Source of the DNA: Sphingopyxis microcysteis
GTDB taxonomy: Bacteria > Pseudomonadota > Alphaproteobacteria > Sphingomonadales > Sphingomonadaceae
Length of the DNA: 64,000 nucleotides
NCBI RefSeq assembly: GCF_012274265.1
Contig: NZ_JAANYY010000005.1
Span: 62,001 to 126,000 of the forward strand
Direction of reading: 5' to 3'
Part shown: piece by piece, positions 1 to 10,993 of the stretch
How the letters are laid out: the number at the start of each line of letters is the position of its first letter
How positions within the stretch are numbered: the first letter of the stretch is position 1
The notes under the pieces: model-generated
What the model was told of the DNA's origin: nothing
What the model saw: the letters and a program-made list of their open reading frames with translations, nothing else
Database searches by the model: none
Program-made: the position numbers and the translations under genes

Positions 1-11
1 GGGCGGCCAGC

Positions 12-1484
12 GTGAAGACCAGCATCGACATCGGGACCGACAGCGCGGGGCAGGGCGTGCGCGTCGACGTGCAGGAACTGCTCGCGACGCGTTTGCTCGT
101 GCAGGGCAATTCGGGGTCGGGCAAGTCGCACCTTTTGCGCCGGATCCTCGAGGAAAGCGCCGCGCTGGTGCAGCAGATCGTGATCGATCCCGAGGGCGAT
201 TTCGTGACGCTCGCCGACGCCTACAGCCATGTCGTGATCAACGGCGGCGACTATAACGAACGCGAGATCGCGGCGATGGGCGCGCGCATTCGCGAACATC
301 GCGCGTCGATCATCCTCAGCCTCGAATCGCTCGACATCGAGGCGCAGATGACCTGCGCCGCGGCGTTCCTGAATGCGCTGTTCGATGCGCCGCGCGAGCA
401 TTGGTTTCCCGCGCTGGTGGTGGTCGACGAGGCGCAGATGTTCGCGCCGAGCGTCGCGGGTGACGTCGCCGACACGGTCCGCCGCGCGAGCCTTGGCGCG
501 ATGACGAATCTGATGTGCCGCGGGCGCAAGCGCGGTCTGGCGGGCGCGATCGCGACGCAGCGGCTGGCAAAGCTCGCCAAGAATGTCGCCGCCGAGGCGA
601 GCAATTTCCTGATGGGGCGCACCTTCCTCGACATCGACATGGCGCGCGCCGCCGACCTGCTCGGCATGGAGCGGCGGCAGGCCGAGACGATCCGCGACCT
701 CGAACGCGGGCATTTTCTCGGGCTCGGCCCCGCCATCTCGCGCCGCCCGATCGCGGTGCGCATCGGGTCGACGCAGACCTCGACACGGCTGGGCACGCAC
801 GGGCTGATGCCGCTGCCATCGGCGGGCGGCGACGATATGCGCTCGATGCTGTTCACCGAGATGGAGGCGCCCGCAGCACCGCGCGTCTTTGCGCCCGAGC
901 CCGAACCGGTCGCAGCCAGCGAGGTGCTGGAGCGGATCGCGGCGAGCGAAGGACTTCACGAAGATCGCGACGCGCCGCCCGTCCTCGACATCGTCGCTGC
1001 GGTCGAGGAAGCGGAGCAGAGCGACGCGGTGGTGGTCGCGATGCTTGAAGAGATGCTCGCCGACGCCGAGAGCGCCTTCCAGCCCGAATCCTTCCTCTAC
1101 CAGGATTTTTCGGTGCGGTGCCGAATGGCGAAGCTGAAGAAGGTGCCGCTCGACCTGGCGGCGTTTCGCTACCGCTTCGCGCTTGCCAAGGGCGGCGTGT
1201 TCGACCCGTCCGCGCCGCGCTGGGCCGAGGCATTGCGCGTGGCCGAACGCCTGCCCGACGATATGCTGGCGCCCTTCCTGCAAATCGCGCGCGCTGCGCT
1301 CGACGGCGAACCGTGTCCCGACGACGAGGTGCTGGGCCGCGCCTATGGCAGCCATTCGCCGGGGCGCATCCGGCGGCTGGTGGAGTATATGGAAAAGCAG
1401 GGCGCGATCGTCGTGCGGTCCGATTTCGGGGGGCGGCGGTCGATCGGCATTCCCGAGCTGGGGCTGAGCACCGAGGCGGAGTAA
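12..1484 (+). CDS. HerA-like ATP-binding protein (DUF87-type ATPase)
   Basis: This 490-residue protein carries a P-loop GNSGSGKSH at residues 32-40 and a Walker B strand LVVVDEAQM near residue 137, preceded by the N-terminal beta-barrel-like start GTDSAGQGVRVDV. That layout is typical of HerA/DUF87 ATPases, a hexameric DNA-translocase family. An arginine-rich stretch (MCRGRKRGLAG) follows Walker B, as in the family. The C-terminal half (about residues 290-490) is not recognisable to me beyond a possible winged-helix end. The exact role, DNA translocation or repair, is inferred. The GTG start is provisional because no in-frame stop lies between it and the window edge, so the gene may begin earlier. 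Confidence 0.75.
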   Translation: MKTSIDIGTDSAGQGVRVDVQELLATRLLVQGNSGSGKSHLLRRILEESAALVQQIVIDPEGDFVTLADAYSHVVINGGDYNEREIAAMGARIREHRASIILSLESLDIEAQMTCAAAFLNALFDAPREHWFPALVVVDEAQMFAPSVAGDVADTVRRASLGAMTNLMCRGRKRGLAGAIATQRLAKLAKNVAAEASNFLMGRTFLDIDMARAADLLGMERRQAETIRDLERGHFLGLGPAISRRPIAVRIGSTQTSTRLGTHGLMPLPSAGGDDMRSMLFTEMEAPAAPRVFAPEPEPVAASEVLERIAASEGLHEDRDAPPVLDIVAAVEEAEQSDAVVVAMLEEMLADAESAFQPESFLYQDFSVRCRMAKLKKVPLDLAAFRYRFALAKGGVFDPSAPRWAEALRVAERLPDDMLAPFLQIARAALDGEPCPDDEVLGRAYGSHSPGRIRRLVEYMEKQGAIVVRSDFGGRRSIGIPELGLSTEAE

Positions 1485-1489
1485 TCTGA

Positions 1490-1567
1490 CGTCATCCCGG
1501 CGAAGGCCGGGATCTCGACGTTGCGTCATTATTTGCCGGTGAGATCCCGGCCTTCGCCGGGATGACG
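1490..1567. repeat. 78-bp palindromic element, copy 1
   Basis: Two perfect 27-bp arms (1490-1516 and 1541-1567, beginning CGTCATCCCGGCGAAGGCCG) enclose a 24-bp loop. The same 27-24-27 design recurs at 31715-31792 and 46075-46152. All three fill gaps between convergent genes. No T-tract follows either arm, so it is not a classic intrinsic terminator. Confidence 0.9.
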
Positions 1568-1601
1568 ATCGATAAGAAAGCGCGCCCGTTGCTTTTTTAC
1601 T

Positions 1602-1799
1602 CTACCCCTTTTTGAACAGCGCGTCGGCGATCGCCTTGTGGCTGGTGGCGGCGGCGCGGTGCGCCTTGACGCGCGCGATTTCGGCCTCGAGCGTCGCGAT
1701 ACGGTCATCGAGTTCGCTCACCGACAGCGGGTCGAGCGGTTGCCGGGTCAGCGCCGCGAGCGCATCGTCGCGGCGGCGGGGAAGATCGTCATCGTCCAT
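1602..1799 (-). CDS. DUF1192 family small protein
   Basis: This 65-residue protein begins MDDDDLPRRRDD and continues with a leucine/valine heptad pattern (SELDDRIATLEAEIARVKAH) that should form a short coiled coil. The acidic start, the PLDPLSVSELDDRI core and the size match the DUF1192 family of alphaproteobacteria. No biochemical function is established. It is transcribed alone, convergent with the HerA-like gene and divergent from the quinone oxidoreductase. Confidence 0.8.
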   Translation of the reverse strand: MDDDDLPRRRDDALAALTRQPLDPLSVSELDDRIATLEAEIARVKAHRAAATSHKAIADALFKKG

Positions 1800-1897
1800 G
1801 GCGGTTCCTCCTGAAAAGCCTCGCGACTGTTGACCCGGTGCGCCGCGCTGTCAATAAGGTGGCCGTAAGGGCGAAGTGAAAAGTGGGGAAAATCAAC

Positions 1898-2899
1898 GTG
1901 ACCAGCCTGCCAGCGAGCATGACCGCGATCGCCATCAGCGCGCCCGGCGGACCCGAGGTTCTGGTCCCCGAGCAGCGCCCGGTGCCGCAGCCGGGGCCGG
2001 GCGAAGTGCTGATCCGCGTCGCCGCAGCGGGGGTCAACCGCCCCGACGTCCTGCAACGGATGGGATTTTACCCGCCGCCGCCGGGCGCATCGGACCTGCC
2101 CGGGCTGGAGATCGCGGGGACGATCGTGGCGGTCGGGCCGGGCGGCGATCGGGAATTGCTGGGACAGGCGATGTGCGCGCTGGTCGCGGGCGGCGGCTAT
2201 GCCGAATATTGCCTCGCGCCGGTCGGCAGCTGCCTGCCGGTACCGCCGGGCTTTACGATGGCCGAGGCCGCGGCGCTGCCCGAAACCGTCTTCACCGTCT
2301 GGCACAATCTGTTCGAGCGCGCGTGGATCGCGGAGGGTGAAACGGTGCTGGTCCATGGCGGCACCAGCGGCATCGGCACGACCGCGATCGGCCTTTGCAA
2401 ATTGTTCGATATCAAGGTCATCGTGACGTGCGGCAGCGCCGACAAATGCGCTGCGGCAATGGCGCTGGGCGCGACCCAAGCGGTCGACTATTCGGCCGAG
2501 GATTATGTCGACGCGGTCAGGACGTTCACCGGCGGCAAGGGCGTCAACGCCGTGCTCGACATGGTCGGCGGCGATTATGTGCCGCGCAACCTGGCGTGTC
2601 TGGCCGAGGACGGGCGGCACGTCACCATCGCGTTTCAGCGCGGCGCAAAGGTCGAGATCGACATTTCAGATGTCATGCGCCGCCGCCTGACGCTGACCGG
2701 ATCGACGCTCCGCGCGCGCAGCGCCGACTTCAAGGCCGCGCTGGCCGACGAGATTCACCGCACGCTGTGGCCGCGCCTTGCCGCGGGCGGGTGGAAGCCC
2801 GCGATGGATCGGATCTTCCCGCTCGCCGAAGCCAGCGCCGCGCACGCGCGGATGCAGGCGGGCGAGCATGTCGGAAAGATTGTCCTGACCGCGGCTTAG
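1898..2899 (+). CDS. NAD(P)H-quinone oxidoreductase, zinc-independent MDR family
   Basis: This is a medium-chain dehydrogenase of the quinone oxidoreductase (PIG3/QorA-like) branch. The N-terminal GroES-like fold has NRPDVLQRMG and PGLEIAGTIVAVG. The Rossmann part has VLVHGGTSGIGTTAIGL, the AxxGxxG-like NADPH loop of this branch. The cysteine/histidine zinc ligands of alcohol dehydrogenases are absent. It should reduce quinones or enoyl/enone substrates with NADPH in the cytoplasm. The GTG at 1898 is chosen because GGGGA lies 8-9 bases upstream; ATG 1919 is equally close to the family start. Its TAG stop interleaves with the TAA of the convergent gene, a 4-base overlap. Confidence 0.8.
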   Translation: MTSLPASMTAIAISAPGGPEVLVPEQRPVPQPGPGEVLIRVAAAGVNRPDVLQRMGFYPPPPGASDLPGLEIAGTIVAVGPGGDRELLGQAMCALVAGGGYAEYCLAPVGSCLPVPPGFTMAEAAALPETVFTVWHNLFERAWIAEGETVLVHGGTSGIGTTAIGLCKLFDIKVIVTCGSADKCAAAMALGATQAVDYSAEDYVDAVRTFTGGKGVNAVLDMVGGDYVPRNLACLAEDGRHVTIAFQRGAKVEIDISDVMRRRLTLTGSTLRARSADFKAALADEIHRTLWPRLAAGGWKPAMDRIFPLAEASAAHARMQAGEHVGKIVLTAA

Positions 2900-3240
2900 C
2901 CCGGACATAGTCCGCCGGGGCACCCCGGCTGCACCCGCGCGCGGTCCATGACTTCGCGGGTACCGTCCTGTGCATCGCGCGCCAGACGTTCGATGTCTTC
3001 CCGCGTCTGGCAGGTGCGAATCGCCTTGACCAGCGAGCCGGTGGTCCCTTCGCGCTTGCAGACGATATAATAGCGGTGATCCTTGGGCAGCTTCGCATTG
3101 AACGCCCGGATTTCGGCCAGCGTCATCTTCGGCGCATCGGGGCGCTCGACGTCGGTGGCATCATTGGCCGAAACCGCACCGGCGCTCAGCATCAACGCGA
3201 TGCTGCTGATGATGGCAGCGCCCGACCTGATCGTCTTCAT
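2896..3240 (-). CDS. Small secreted protein of unknown function
   Basis: This 114-residue protein starts with a clear Sec signal peptide: MKTIRSG, a hydrophobic core IISSIALMLSAG, then an AVSA-type cleavage site. The mature part is charged and has four cysteines, two in the C-terminal GCPGGLCPG tail. No family is recognised. The start is set by AGGAG nine bases before ATG 3240; a longer reading to 3303 has no ribosome site and would spoil the signal peptide. It is probably periplasmic. Confidence 0.6.
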   Translation of the reverse strand: MKTIRSGAAIISSIALMLSAGAVSANDATDVERPDAPKMTLAEIRAFNAKLPKDHRYYIVCKREGTTGSLVKAIRTCQTREDIERLARDAQDGTREVMDRARVQPGCPGGLCPG

Positions 3241-3445
3241 GAACTTCCGCTCCTGAAATATCTGTATTTGACCGATGATTGACACATATTCCGCTGAGGT
3301 CAACGCCTCATGGCGTAACGCTTTGCAGATCGACCGGCAACGTCAGCGCCGTACCGGTACGCTGGTCGCCGGTCGCGGCAATCCCCCGATATGGCTGGCC
3401 CCTTGCCCCTTTTGCCAATCCGGTTTACAGCCGTCGCCATTATTC

Positions 3446-3476
3446 GGCCGCTCCGCGAGGGGCGGCCCTTTTATTT
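3446..3476 (+). terminator. Terminator-like hairpin in the trcR leader
   Basis: GGCCGCTCC (3446-3454) pairs with GGGGCGGCC (3459-3467), with one G-T pair, around a GCGA tetraloop, and is followed by CTTTTATTT. This has the form of an intrinsic terminator, yet it lies seven bases before the trcR ribosome site. It could be an attenuator or end an upstream short transcript. Confidence 0.5.
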
Positions 3477-3494
3477 CCGCTTGGAGAAATCGCC

Positions 3495-4160
3495 ATGGCC
3501 ACCGCCGACGCCACCCCGCTGATGCCGCATGCGACCGCCGCCTGGCTGGTCGACAACACCGGCCTGACCTTTGCCCAGATCGCCGAATATTGCGGCATCC
3601 ATATCCTGGAAGTGCAGGCGATCGCCGACGAGACCGCCGCGACCAAATATACCGGCCGCGACCCGGTGCGCGCGCACGAACTGTCGATGGAAGAAATCGA
3701 AAAGGGTCAGAACGACCCGAACTACAAGCTCAAGATGAGCAAGCAGGCGCAGGACACGATCCGCCGCACCCGCGGCCCGCGCTACACCCCGGTCAGCAAG
3801 CGCCAGGACAAGCCCGACGGCATCGCCTGGATCCTGAAGAATCATCCCGAGGTGTCGGACGGCGCGATCGGCAAACTGATCGGCACCACCCGCAACACGA
3901 TCGGCGCGATCCGCGACCGCAGCCATTGGAACAGCGCGAACATCGTCGCCAAGGATCCGGTGACGCTGGGTCTGTGCTCGCAGCGCGAGCTCGATGCGCT
4001 GGTTGCCAAGGCGGCGAAAAAGGCCGGGATCGAAGCGCCGACCGACAATCGGCTGGAGGGTGATCGCGAAGCGCTGCTCGAAGAATTGCGCGCCGAACGC
4101 ACCGCCGCCAACGAAGCGCGCGCCGCCGAGGAAACCGCCGAAACCGACGGCGAGGCATAG
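3495..4160 (+). CDS. trcR: Cell cycle transcriptional regulator TrcR (DUF1013)
   Basis: This 221-residue protein matches the conserved alphaproteobacterial DUF1013/TrcR family in length and landmarks: an N-terminal HTH-like segment (NTGLTFAQIAEYCGIHILEVQAI), the block DPVRAHELSMEEIEKGQ, and a second HTH-like segment (GAIGKLIGTTRNTIGAIRDR). The C-terminus is an acidic Glu/Ala-rich tail. It is annotated as a DNA-binding cell-cycle regulator; target genes cannot be read here. ATG 3495 follows GGAGA seven bases upstream, so the longer upstream reading is rejected. The next gene starts 3 bases after its stop, suggesting co-transcription. Confidence 0.85.
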   Translation: MATADATPLMPHATAAWLVDNTGLTFAQIAEYCGIHILEVQAIADETAATKYTGRDPVRAHELSMEEIEKGQNDPNYKLKMSKQAQDTIRRTRGPRYTPVSKRQDKPDGIAWILKNHPEVSDGAIGKLIGTTRNTIGAIRDRSHWNSANIVAKDPVTLGLCSQRELDALVAKAAKKAGIEAPTDNRLEGDREALLEELRAERTAANEARAAEETAETDGEA

Positions 4161-4163
4161 TCC

Positions 4164-5303
4164 ATGCCGGGCAGCGATGACGACCAGATCCCGGCAGCCA
4201 GCGGCTCGCCGGACGCATCGCTGACCCAGGACGACAGCTTTACCGCGACCAGCCACGCCGGCCTGACCTATCCGTGGGGCGACGCGGCGCCGGGCGCTGG
4301 CGAGGTGATCCGTATCGCGCCGGGGATCAGCTGGGCGCGCATCCCGATGCCGGGGTCGCTGGGCCATATCAACAGCTGGCTGCTCGACGACGACGCCAAC
4401 GGCGAAGCGGGGGGCGTCGCAATCGTCGATACCGGTATCTGCCTGACCATGTGCTCGGACGCGTGGAAGGCGCTTTATGCCGGCGCCCTGAACGGCAAGC
4501 GGATCACGCGCGTTATCGGCACCCATTTGCACCCCGACCATATCGGCCTTGCGGGCTGGATCGCGAAGAAACAGGGCGTCAAGCTGTGGATGACGCGCGG
4601 CGAGATGCTGACCGCGCGCGCGATCGTCGCCGATTCGGCGGACACCACGCCCGACGAGGTGCTGGCACAATCGCGCGCCGCGGGCTGGGACGATGCGGCG
4701 ATCGAGGCGCAGCGGTCGCGCGGCTGGAACATGTTCCAGCGCATGATCTTTACCCTGCCGCGGTCCTATGTGCGGATGCGCGACGGCGAGCGGCTCGGCT
4801 TTGGCGCGCACCAATGGCGCGTCGTGACGGGGTCGGGGCACAGCCCCGAACATGCGTGCCTGTGGAACGAGAAGGAAGGCGTGCTGGTGTCGGGCGACCA
4901 GGTGCTGCCGCGGATCAGTTCGAACGTATCGGTGAATATCACAGAACCCGACGCCGATCCGCTGGGCGAATGGCTGGCCTCGATCGACAAATTGCTGGCG
5001 ACCATCCCCGCCGATGTCACCGTGTGTCCCGCGCATGGCGAGCCGTTCAAGGGGCTGCACGTCCGGTTGATGGCGCTGCGCGACGAGCATCGGATGCGGC
5101 TGTATAATCTGGCCGAAGCCGCGGCCAAAGCGCCGATGCGCGCGATCGACAGCTTTCCGCTGCTCTTCAACCGCCCGATCGGCGAGCATAATCAGGGGCT
5201 GGCGACCGGCGAAGCGCTCGCGCACCTCAAGCGACTCGAAGTCGAAGGCCGCGTGAAACGCGAAGAGCGCGACGGGGTGTGGTGGTATCACGGCGTCGCA
5301 TAA
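4164..5303 (+). CDS. MBL-fold metallo-hydrolase with C-terminal winged helix
   Basis: The metallo-beta-lactamase signature THLHPDHIG (around residues 120-128) gives the HxHxDH zinc site. Later ligands are in GSGHSPEHACL and CPAHGEPF. The last 60 residues (EALAHLKRLEVEGRVKREE) look like the winged-helix end common in the LACTB2/glyoxalase II-like branch. It is probably a soluble thioester or phosphoester hydrolase; the substrate is unknown. At 379 residues it is longer than a minimal MBL enzyme because of a roughly 45-residue polar N-terminus. It sits 3 bases behind trcR. Confidence 0.75.
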   Translation: MPGSDDDQIPAASGSPDASLTQDDSFTATSHAGLTYPWGDAAPGAGEVIRIAPGISWARIPMPGSLGHINSWLLDDDANGEAGGVAIVDTGICLTMCSDAWKALYAGALNGKRITRVIGTHLHPDHIGLAGWIAKKQGVKLWMTRGEMLTARAIVADSADTTPDEVLAQSRAAGWDDAAIEAQRSRGWNMFQRMIFTLPRSYVRMRDGERLGFGAHQWRVVTGSGHSPEHACLWNEKEGVLVSGDQVLPRISSNVSVNITEPDADPLGEWLASIDKLLATIPADVTVCPAHGEPFKGLHVRLMALRDEHRMRLYNLAEAAAKAPMRAIDSFPLLFNRPIGEHNQGLATGEALAHLKRLEVEGRVKREERDGVWWYHGVA

Positions 5304-5410
5304 GGGCGCGCACGCGGCAAACCCCGCCCGGTCCGAATGACGAATAGCGCAGACGGCGCATAGCTATGCGCGGCTTGACGCTGCGCCTTCGCAGGTGCAG
5401 CAATCGCGCC

Positions 5411-8089
<2,679 letters not shown>

Positions 8090-8111
8090 TATCCGCCGCC
8101 CCCGCGAAGGA

Positions 8112-8630
8112 TCATTTCGAAACGATCACCACCTCGCCCTTGGCATTGGCGCCATCGGGGGCAAAGCTGATCGTGAAATCGTCGCCATCCTTGTCGGTAC
8201 CGCGCAGCGTCGTTCCGGCGCGCTGCACCTGGATGTTGCGCTTCGCAAATTCGGCGCCCATCCAGTCAGCGGCGACCTTGGGCGCGGCGGGCGAGCTGAA
8301 GCCGAATTTCACCGTCGCGGTGTCGGCGCCATTCTTGTCGCTGGCGTCGATGTCCATCTTGTCGATCTTGCTGCCGGGATAGAGTTTCACCCCGTCGATA
8401 TCGAAATCGGTGTTGATGTCCATGTCGCCCAGATCGGGGATGTCGAGGTCGATATTGACCCCGTCGCCGCCGATCTTGATCTTGCCGCCATCCTTGCCCG
8501 ACGTGATCTGGACCTTGCCGCCATTATCGCCGTCGGCGTTGATCGAAATATCGGGGCTGTCGGCGGCCTTCTCGTCCTGCCCGCAGGCGGCGAGCAGCAT
8601 CATCGGGGGGATCAGGAAAGCGAAACGCAT
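8112..8630 (-). CDS. Asp/Gly-rich lipoprotein of unknown function
   Basis: The 172-residue product has a lipoprotein signal (FLIPPMMLLAACGQ, with the lipobox LAAC). Residues about 25-95 are rich in alternating Asp, Gly and Ile: ISINADGD, KIKIGGDGVNIDLDIPD, DMDINTDFDIDG. This resembles the strand-turn pattern of DUF4097-like or beta-roll surfaces. The C-terminal half looks globular (VAADWMGAEFAKRNIQVQRA). It should be anchored in the outer membrane facing the periplasm. GGAG seven bases before ATG 8630 sets the start. No specific family is assigned. Confidence 0.6.
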   Translation of the reverse strand: MRFAFLIPPMMLLAACGQDEKAADSPDISINADGDNGGKVQITSGKDGGKIKIGGDGVNIDLDIPDLGDMDINTDFDIDGVKLYPGSKIDKMDIDASDKNGADTATVKFGFSSPAAPKVAADWMGAEFAKRNIQVQRAGTTLRGTDKDGDDFTISFAPDGANAKGEVVIVSK

Positions 8631-8697
8631 GGCACATCTCCTTGGTGCATTAGTTGAATAATACACCTTGGAGTTTGCGGAGTCAACTTCGCAGCTT

Positions 8698-8770
8698 CGT
8701 CATCCCGGACTTGATCCGGGATCCATCCCGCCACTTTAGTCGTGGACCCCGGATCAGGTCCGGGGTGACG
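8698..8770. repeat. 73-bp palindromic element with GATCCGGGATCC-type arms
   Basis: Arms at 8698-8724 and 8744-8770 are complementary with a few mismatches around a 19-bp loop. The design resembles the 78-bp element (same CGTCATCCCGG edge) but the arm interior differs. It lies between two minus-strand genes. Confidence 0.8.
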
Positions 8771-8779
8771 ACAGCGAGA

Positions 8780-9583
8780 TCAGGCGTCGATGCTGGTCTT
8801 CAAATCGCCGTGGACCAGCCCGCCGTCGACGGTGATCGTGTCGCCTACGACATAGTCGCCCGCTTTCGACGCGAGGAAGATCGCGGCGCCGGCCATGTCC
8901 TCGGGAACGCCGATGCGCTTCACCGGGATGCTTTTCGCGACCGCATCGCCATGGTCGCGCGCCGCCTTGTTCATGTCCGACTGGAAGGCGCCCGGCGCGA
9001 TGGCAGTGACAAGGATATGATCGGTAACGAGGCGCGCCGCGAGCCGCTTGGTGAGGTAGAGGATCGCCGCCTTCGACGCGTGGTAGCTATAGGTTTCCCA
9101 CGGATTGAGGCGCTGGCCGTCGATCGAGCCGATGTTGATGACCTTTGCCGGGCGTTCATGCGAACCGCCGGCCTTGAGCAGTCCGTGCAGCGCTTGCGTC
9201 AGGAAGAAGGGCGATTTGACGTTGATGTCCATCACCTTGTCCCAGCCCGCCTCGGGGAAACCCTCGAAGGGTTCGCCCCACGCGGCACCGGCGTTGTTGA
9301 CGAGGATGTCGAGGCGTTCCTCGCGCGCTTCTAGCTCCTTCGCCAGTGCGCGGCAGCCCTCGACGGTCGACAGGTCGACGGGCAGCCCGATGACCTTGCC
9401 GGGGTAGCGCGTTTCGAAATCGGCAACGGCTTCCTCAATCTGCGCGGTCTTGCGCGCCGAGATGTAAACGCGCGCGCAGCCCGCGGCGAGATAGCCCTCG
9501 ACGATCATCTTGCCGATGCCGCGCGAGCCGCCGGTGACGAGCGCGATGCGGCCGTCGAGGCCGAACATGTCCTGGAGGTTCAT
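8780..9583 (-). CDS. Short-chain dehydrogenase/reductase
   Basis: This classical SDR of 267 residues has the cofactor loop TGGSRGIGK, the NNAG motif (LVNNAGAAWGE) and the catalytic YSYHASKAA with the preceding serine in NIGSIDGQ. The basic residue after the second glycine of the loop suggests NADP preference. The C-terminal VVGDTITVDGGLV is typical of beta-oxoacyl or hydroxy-acid reductases. It lies upstream of two acyl-CoA dehydrogenase genes on the same strand and probably acts on a hydroxyacyl or alcohol intermediate; the substrate is unknown. AAAGGA eight bases before ATG 9583 defines the start. Confidence 0.8.
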   Translation of the reverse strand: MNLQDMFGLDGRIALVTGGSRGIGKMIVEGYLAAGCARVYISARKTAQIEEAVADFETRYPGKVIGLPVDLSTVEGCRALAKELEAREERLDILVNNAGAAWGEPFEGFPEAGWDKVMDINVKSPFFLTQALHGLLKAGGSHERPAKVINIGSIDGQRLNPWETYSYHASKAAILYLTKRLAARLVTDHILVTAIAPGAFQSDMNKAARDHGDAVAKSIPVKRIGVPEDMAGAAIFLASKAGDYVVGDTITVDGGLVHGDLKTSIDA

Positions 9584-9601
9584 GGCGTTATCCTTTCTAA
9601 G

Positions 9602-9727
9602 CCCCTCCCCTTCAGGGGAGGGGTTGGGGTGGGGGCCCGAAACCTTGAGCAAGGCCGCTGGCCCCCACGCGCTGCGACTAGGCAGCAAGCTGCCAAGTCT
9701 CGCTGCCCTCCCCTGAAGGGGAGGGCG
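9602..9727. repeat. Palindromic element with paired CCCCTCCCCT...AGGGGAGGG hairpins
   Basis: Each end carries its own small hairpin (TCCCCTTCAGGGGA at the left, TCCCCTGAAGGGGA at the right) and the ends also pair with each other. The interior contains GGGGGCCC and GGCCCCCA stretches. It is related in design to the elements at 25446 and 26628, and fills the gap between an acyl-CoA dehydrogenase gene and an SDR gene. Confidence 0.8.
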
Positions 9728-9736
9728 TGATCTGGA

Positions 9737-10855
9737 TCAGTACCCGTTCATCCGCGCGACCTGGTCGATGTGATAATGCACATCGCCCATAAATTCGGCG
9801 AGCGCGCGGTCGCGTTTCATATAGAGGCCGATGTCATATTCGTCGGTCATGCCGATACCGCCGTGCATCTGCACGCCCTCGCGCACCGCAAGGTTCGCGG
9901 CGCGACCGGCCTTGGCCTTGGCGACCGAGACCATCAGCTTTGCGCCTTCGCTGCCTTCATCCAAAAGCTGCTGCGCCTTCATCACGGTCGCGCGCGCGAC
10001 TTCCATCTCGCCATAGAGATGCGCGGCGCGGTGCTGGAGGCCCTGGAACTCGCCGATCAGTTTCCCGAACTGCTTGCGTTCCTTGAGGTAGGTGACGGTC
10101 ATGTCCATCGCGCCCTGCCCGACACCGACCATTTCGGCGGCGGCACCGGTGCGCGTCGCAGCGAGCAGCGCGTCGAGGATTTCGCCGCCGGCATCGACCT
10201 CGCCGATCACCGCGTCGGCGTCGACTTCGACGCCGTCGAGCGTGACATGGCTCGCGAGCGAAGAGTCGACGAGGCGGCGCGGATCGGCGGTGACACCTTT
10301 CGCATCCTTCGGCACCGCGAACAAGGTGATGCCGCCGTCGGTCTTCGCCGCGACGATGCTCATGTCGGCGACATGGCCGTGGAGGACGAAGCATTTTTTA
10401 CCTTCGAGGCGGAAGCCGTTGCCGGCGCGCGTCGCCGTGGTGGCGATGCGATCGGGGCGGTGCTTGGCGCCTTCGTCGATCGCGAGTGCGATGATCGCCT
10501 CGCCCGATGCGATCGCGGGGAGCCAGCGGCCCGCCTGCGTGCCGCCTGCCTTCGCCAGCGCGGCGACTGCGCCGACGCTGGTCGACAGGAAAGGCGACGG
10601 GGTCAGGTTTCGGCCGATTTCCTCGAGCACGATGCCCGCCTCCATATGCCCCATGCCGAGCCCGCCGTGGGCTTCCGGAACGAGCATGCCGGGCAGGCCC
10701 ATTTCGGTGAACTGCGCCCAGAGGTCACGCGAGAAGCCGGTGGCGTCGGCGGTGTCGCGGAGCTTGCGCAGGTGCGACACCGGCGCCTGTTCGGCGACGA
10801 AGGGCGCGACGCTGTCCTTGAGCATCGTCTGGTCGTCATTGTGATAGAGTGGCAT
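9737..10855 (-). CDS. Acyl-CoA dehydrogenase family protein, probable non-catalytic partner subunit
   Basis: The 372-residue protein has the acyl-CoA dehydrogenase fold: an N-terminal helical region (GLPGMLVPEAHGGLGMG), a middle beta domain (GFRLEGKKCFVLHG) and a C-terminal helical region (GVGQGAMDMTVTYLKERKQFGK, then QMHGGIGMTDEYDIG). Where active enzymes carry a glutamate in an EGG/EGT motif, this one reads RALAEFMGDVHYH, so the C-terminal base seems absent. Together with the 393-residue homologue next to it, this suggests a heteromeric alpha2beta2 enzyme as known for steroid side-chain dehydrogenases. The GGAG ahead of ATG 10855 lies in the arm of a palindrome. Confidence 0.75.
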   Translation of the reverse strand: MPLYHNDDQTMLKDSVAPFVAEQAPVSHLRKLRDTADATGFSRDLWAQFTEMGLPGMLVPEAHGGLGMGHMEAGIVLEEIGRNLTPSPFLSTSVGAVAALAKAGGTQAGRWLPAIASGEAIIALAIDEGAKHRPDRIATTATRAGNGFRLEGKKCFVLHGHVADMSIVAAKTDGGITLFAVPKDAKGVTADPRRLVDSSLASHVTLDGVEVDADAVIGEVDAGGEILDALLAATRTGAAAEMVGVGQGAMDMTVTYLKERKQFGKLIGEFQGLQHRAAHLYGEMEVARATVMKAQQLLDEGSEGAKLMVSVAKAKAGRAANLAVREGVQMHGGIGMTDEYDIGLYMKRDRALAEFMGDVHYHIDQVARMNGY

Positions 10856-10865
10856 ATTCCAAAAA

Positions 10866-10984
10866 CTCCGTTCGTCCTGAGGAGCCATTGAGCTTGTCGA
10901 AATGGCGTCTCGAAGGATGCTTGCGTCTGCGTCCTTCGAGACGGGCCTTCGCCTCCGCTCAGTCCCTCCTCAGGACGAACGGAG
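10866..10984. repeat. Inverted repeat between two acyl-CoA dehydrogenase genes
   Basis: Eighteen-base perfect arms (10866-10883 and 10967-10984, CTCCGTTCGTCCTGAGGA) enclose imperfectly paired GTCTCGAAGGA and TCCTTCGAGAC. Read on the minus strand, the left edge supplies the GGAG ribosome site of the following gene. Confidence 0.8.
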
Positions 10985-10993
10985 GTTGGACGC

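Noticed and set aside
1490..1567. 78-bp element as an intrinsic terminator
   Set aside because: No T-run after either arm and the loop is long; a termination role remains only a hypothesis.
3471..5291. 606-codon open frame on the minus strand opposite trcR and the MBL hydrolase gene
   Set aside because: Composition-driven shadow: His/Arg/Asp-rich, no motifs, and both plus-strand genes match known families.
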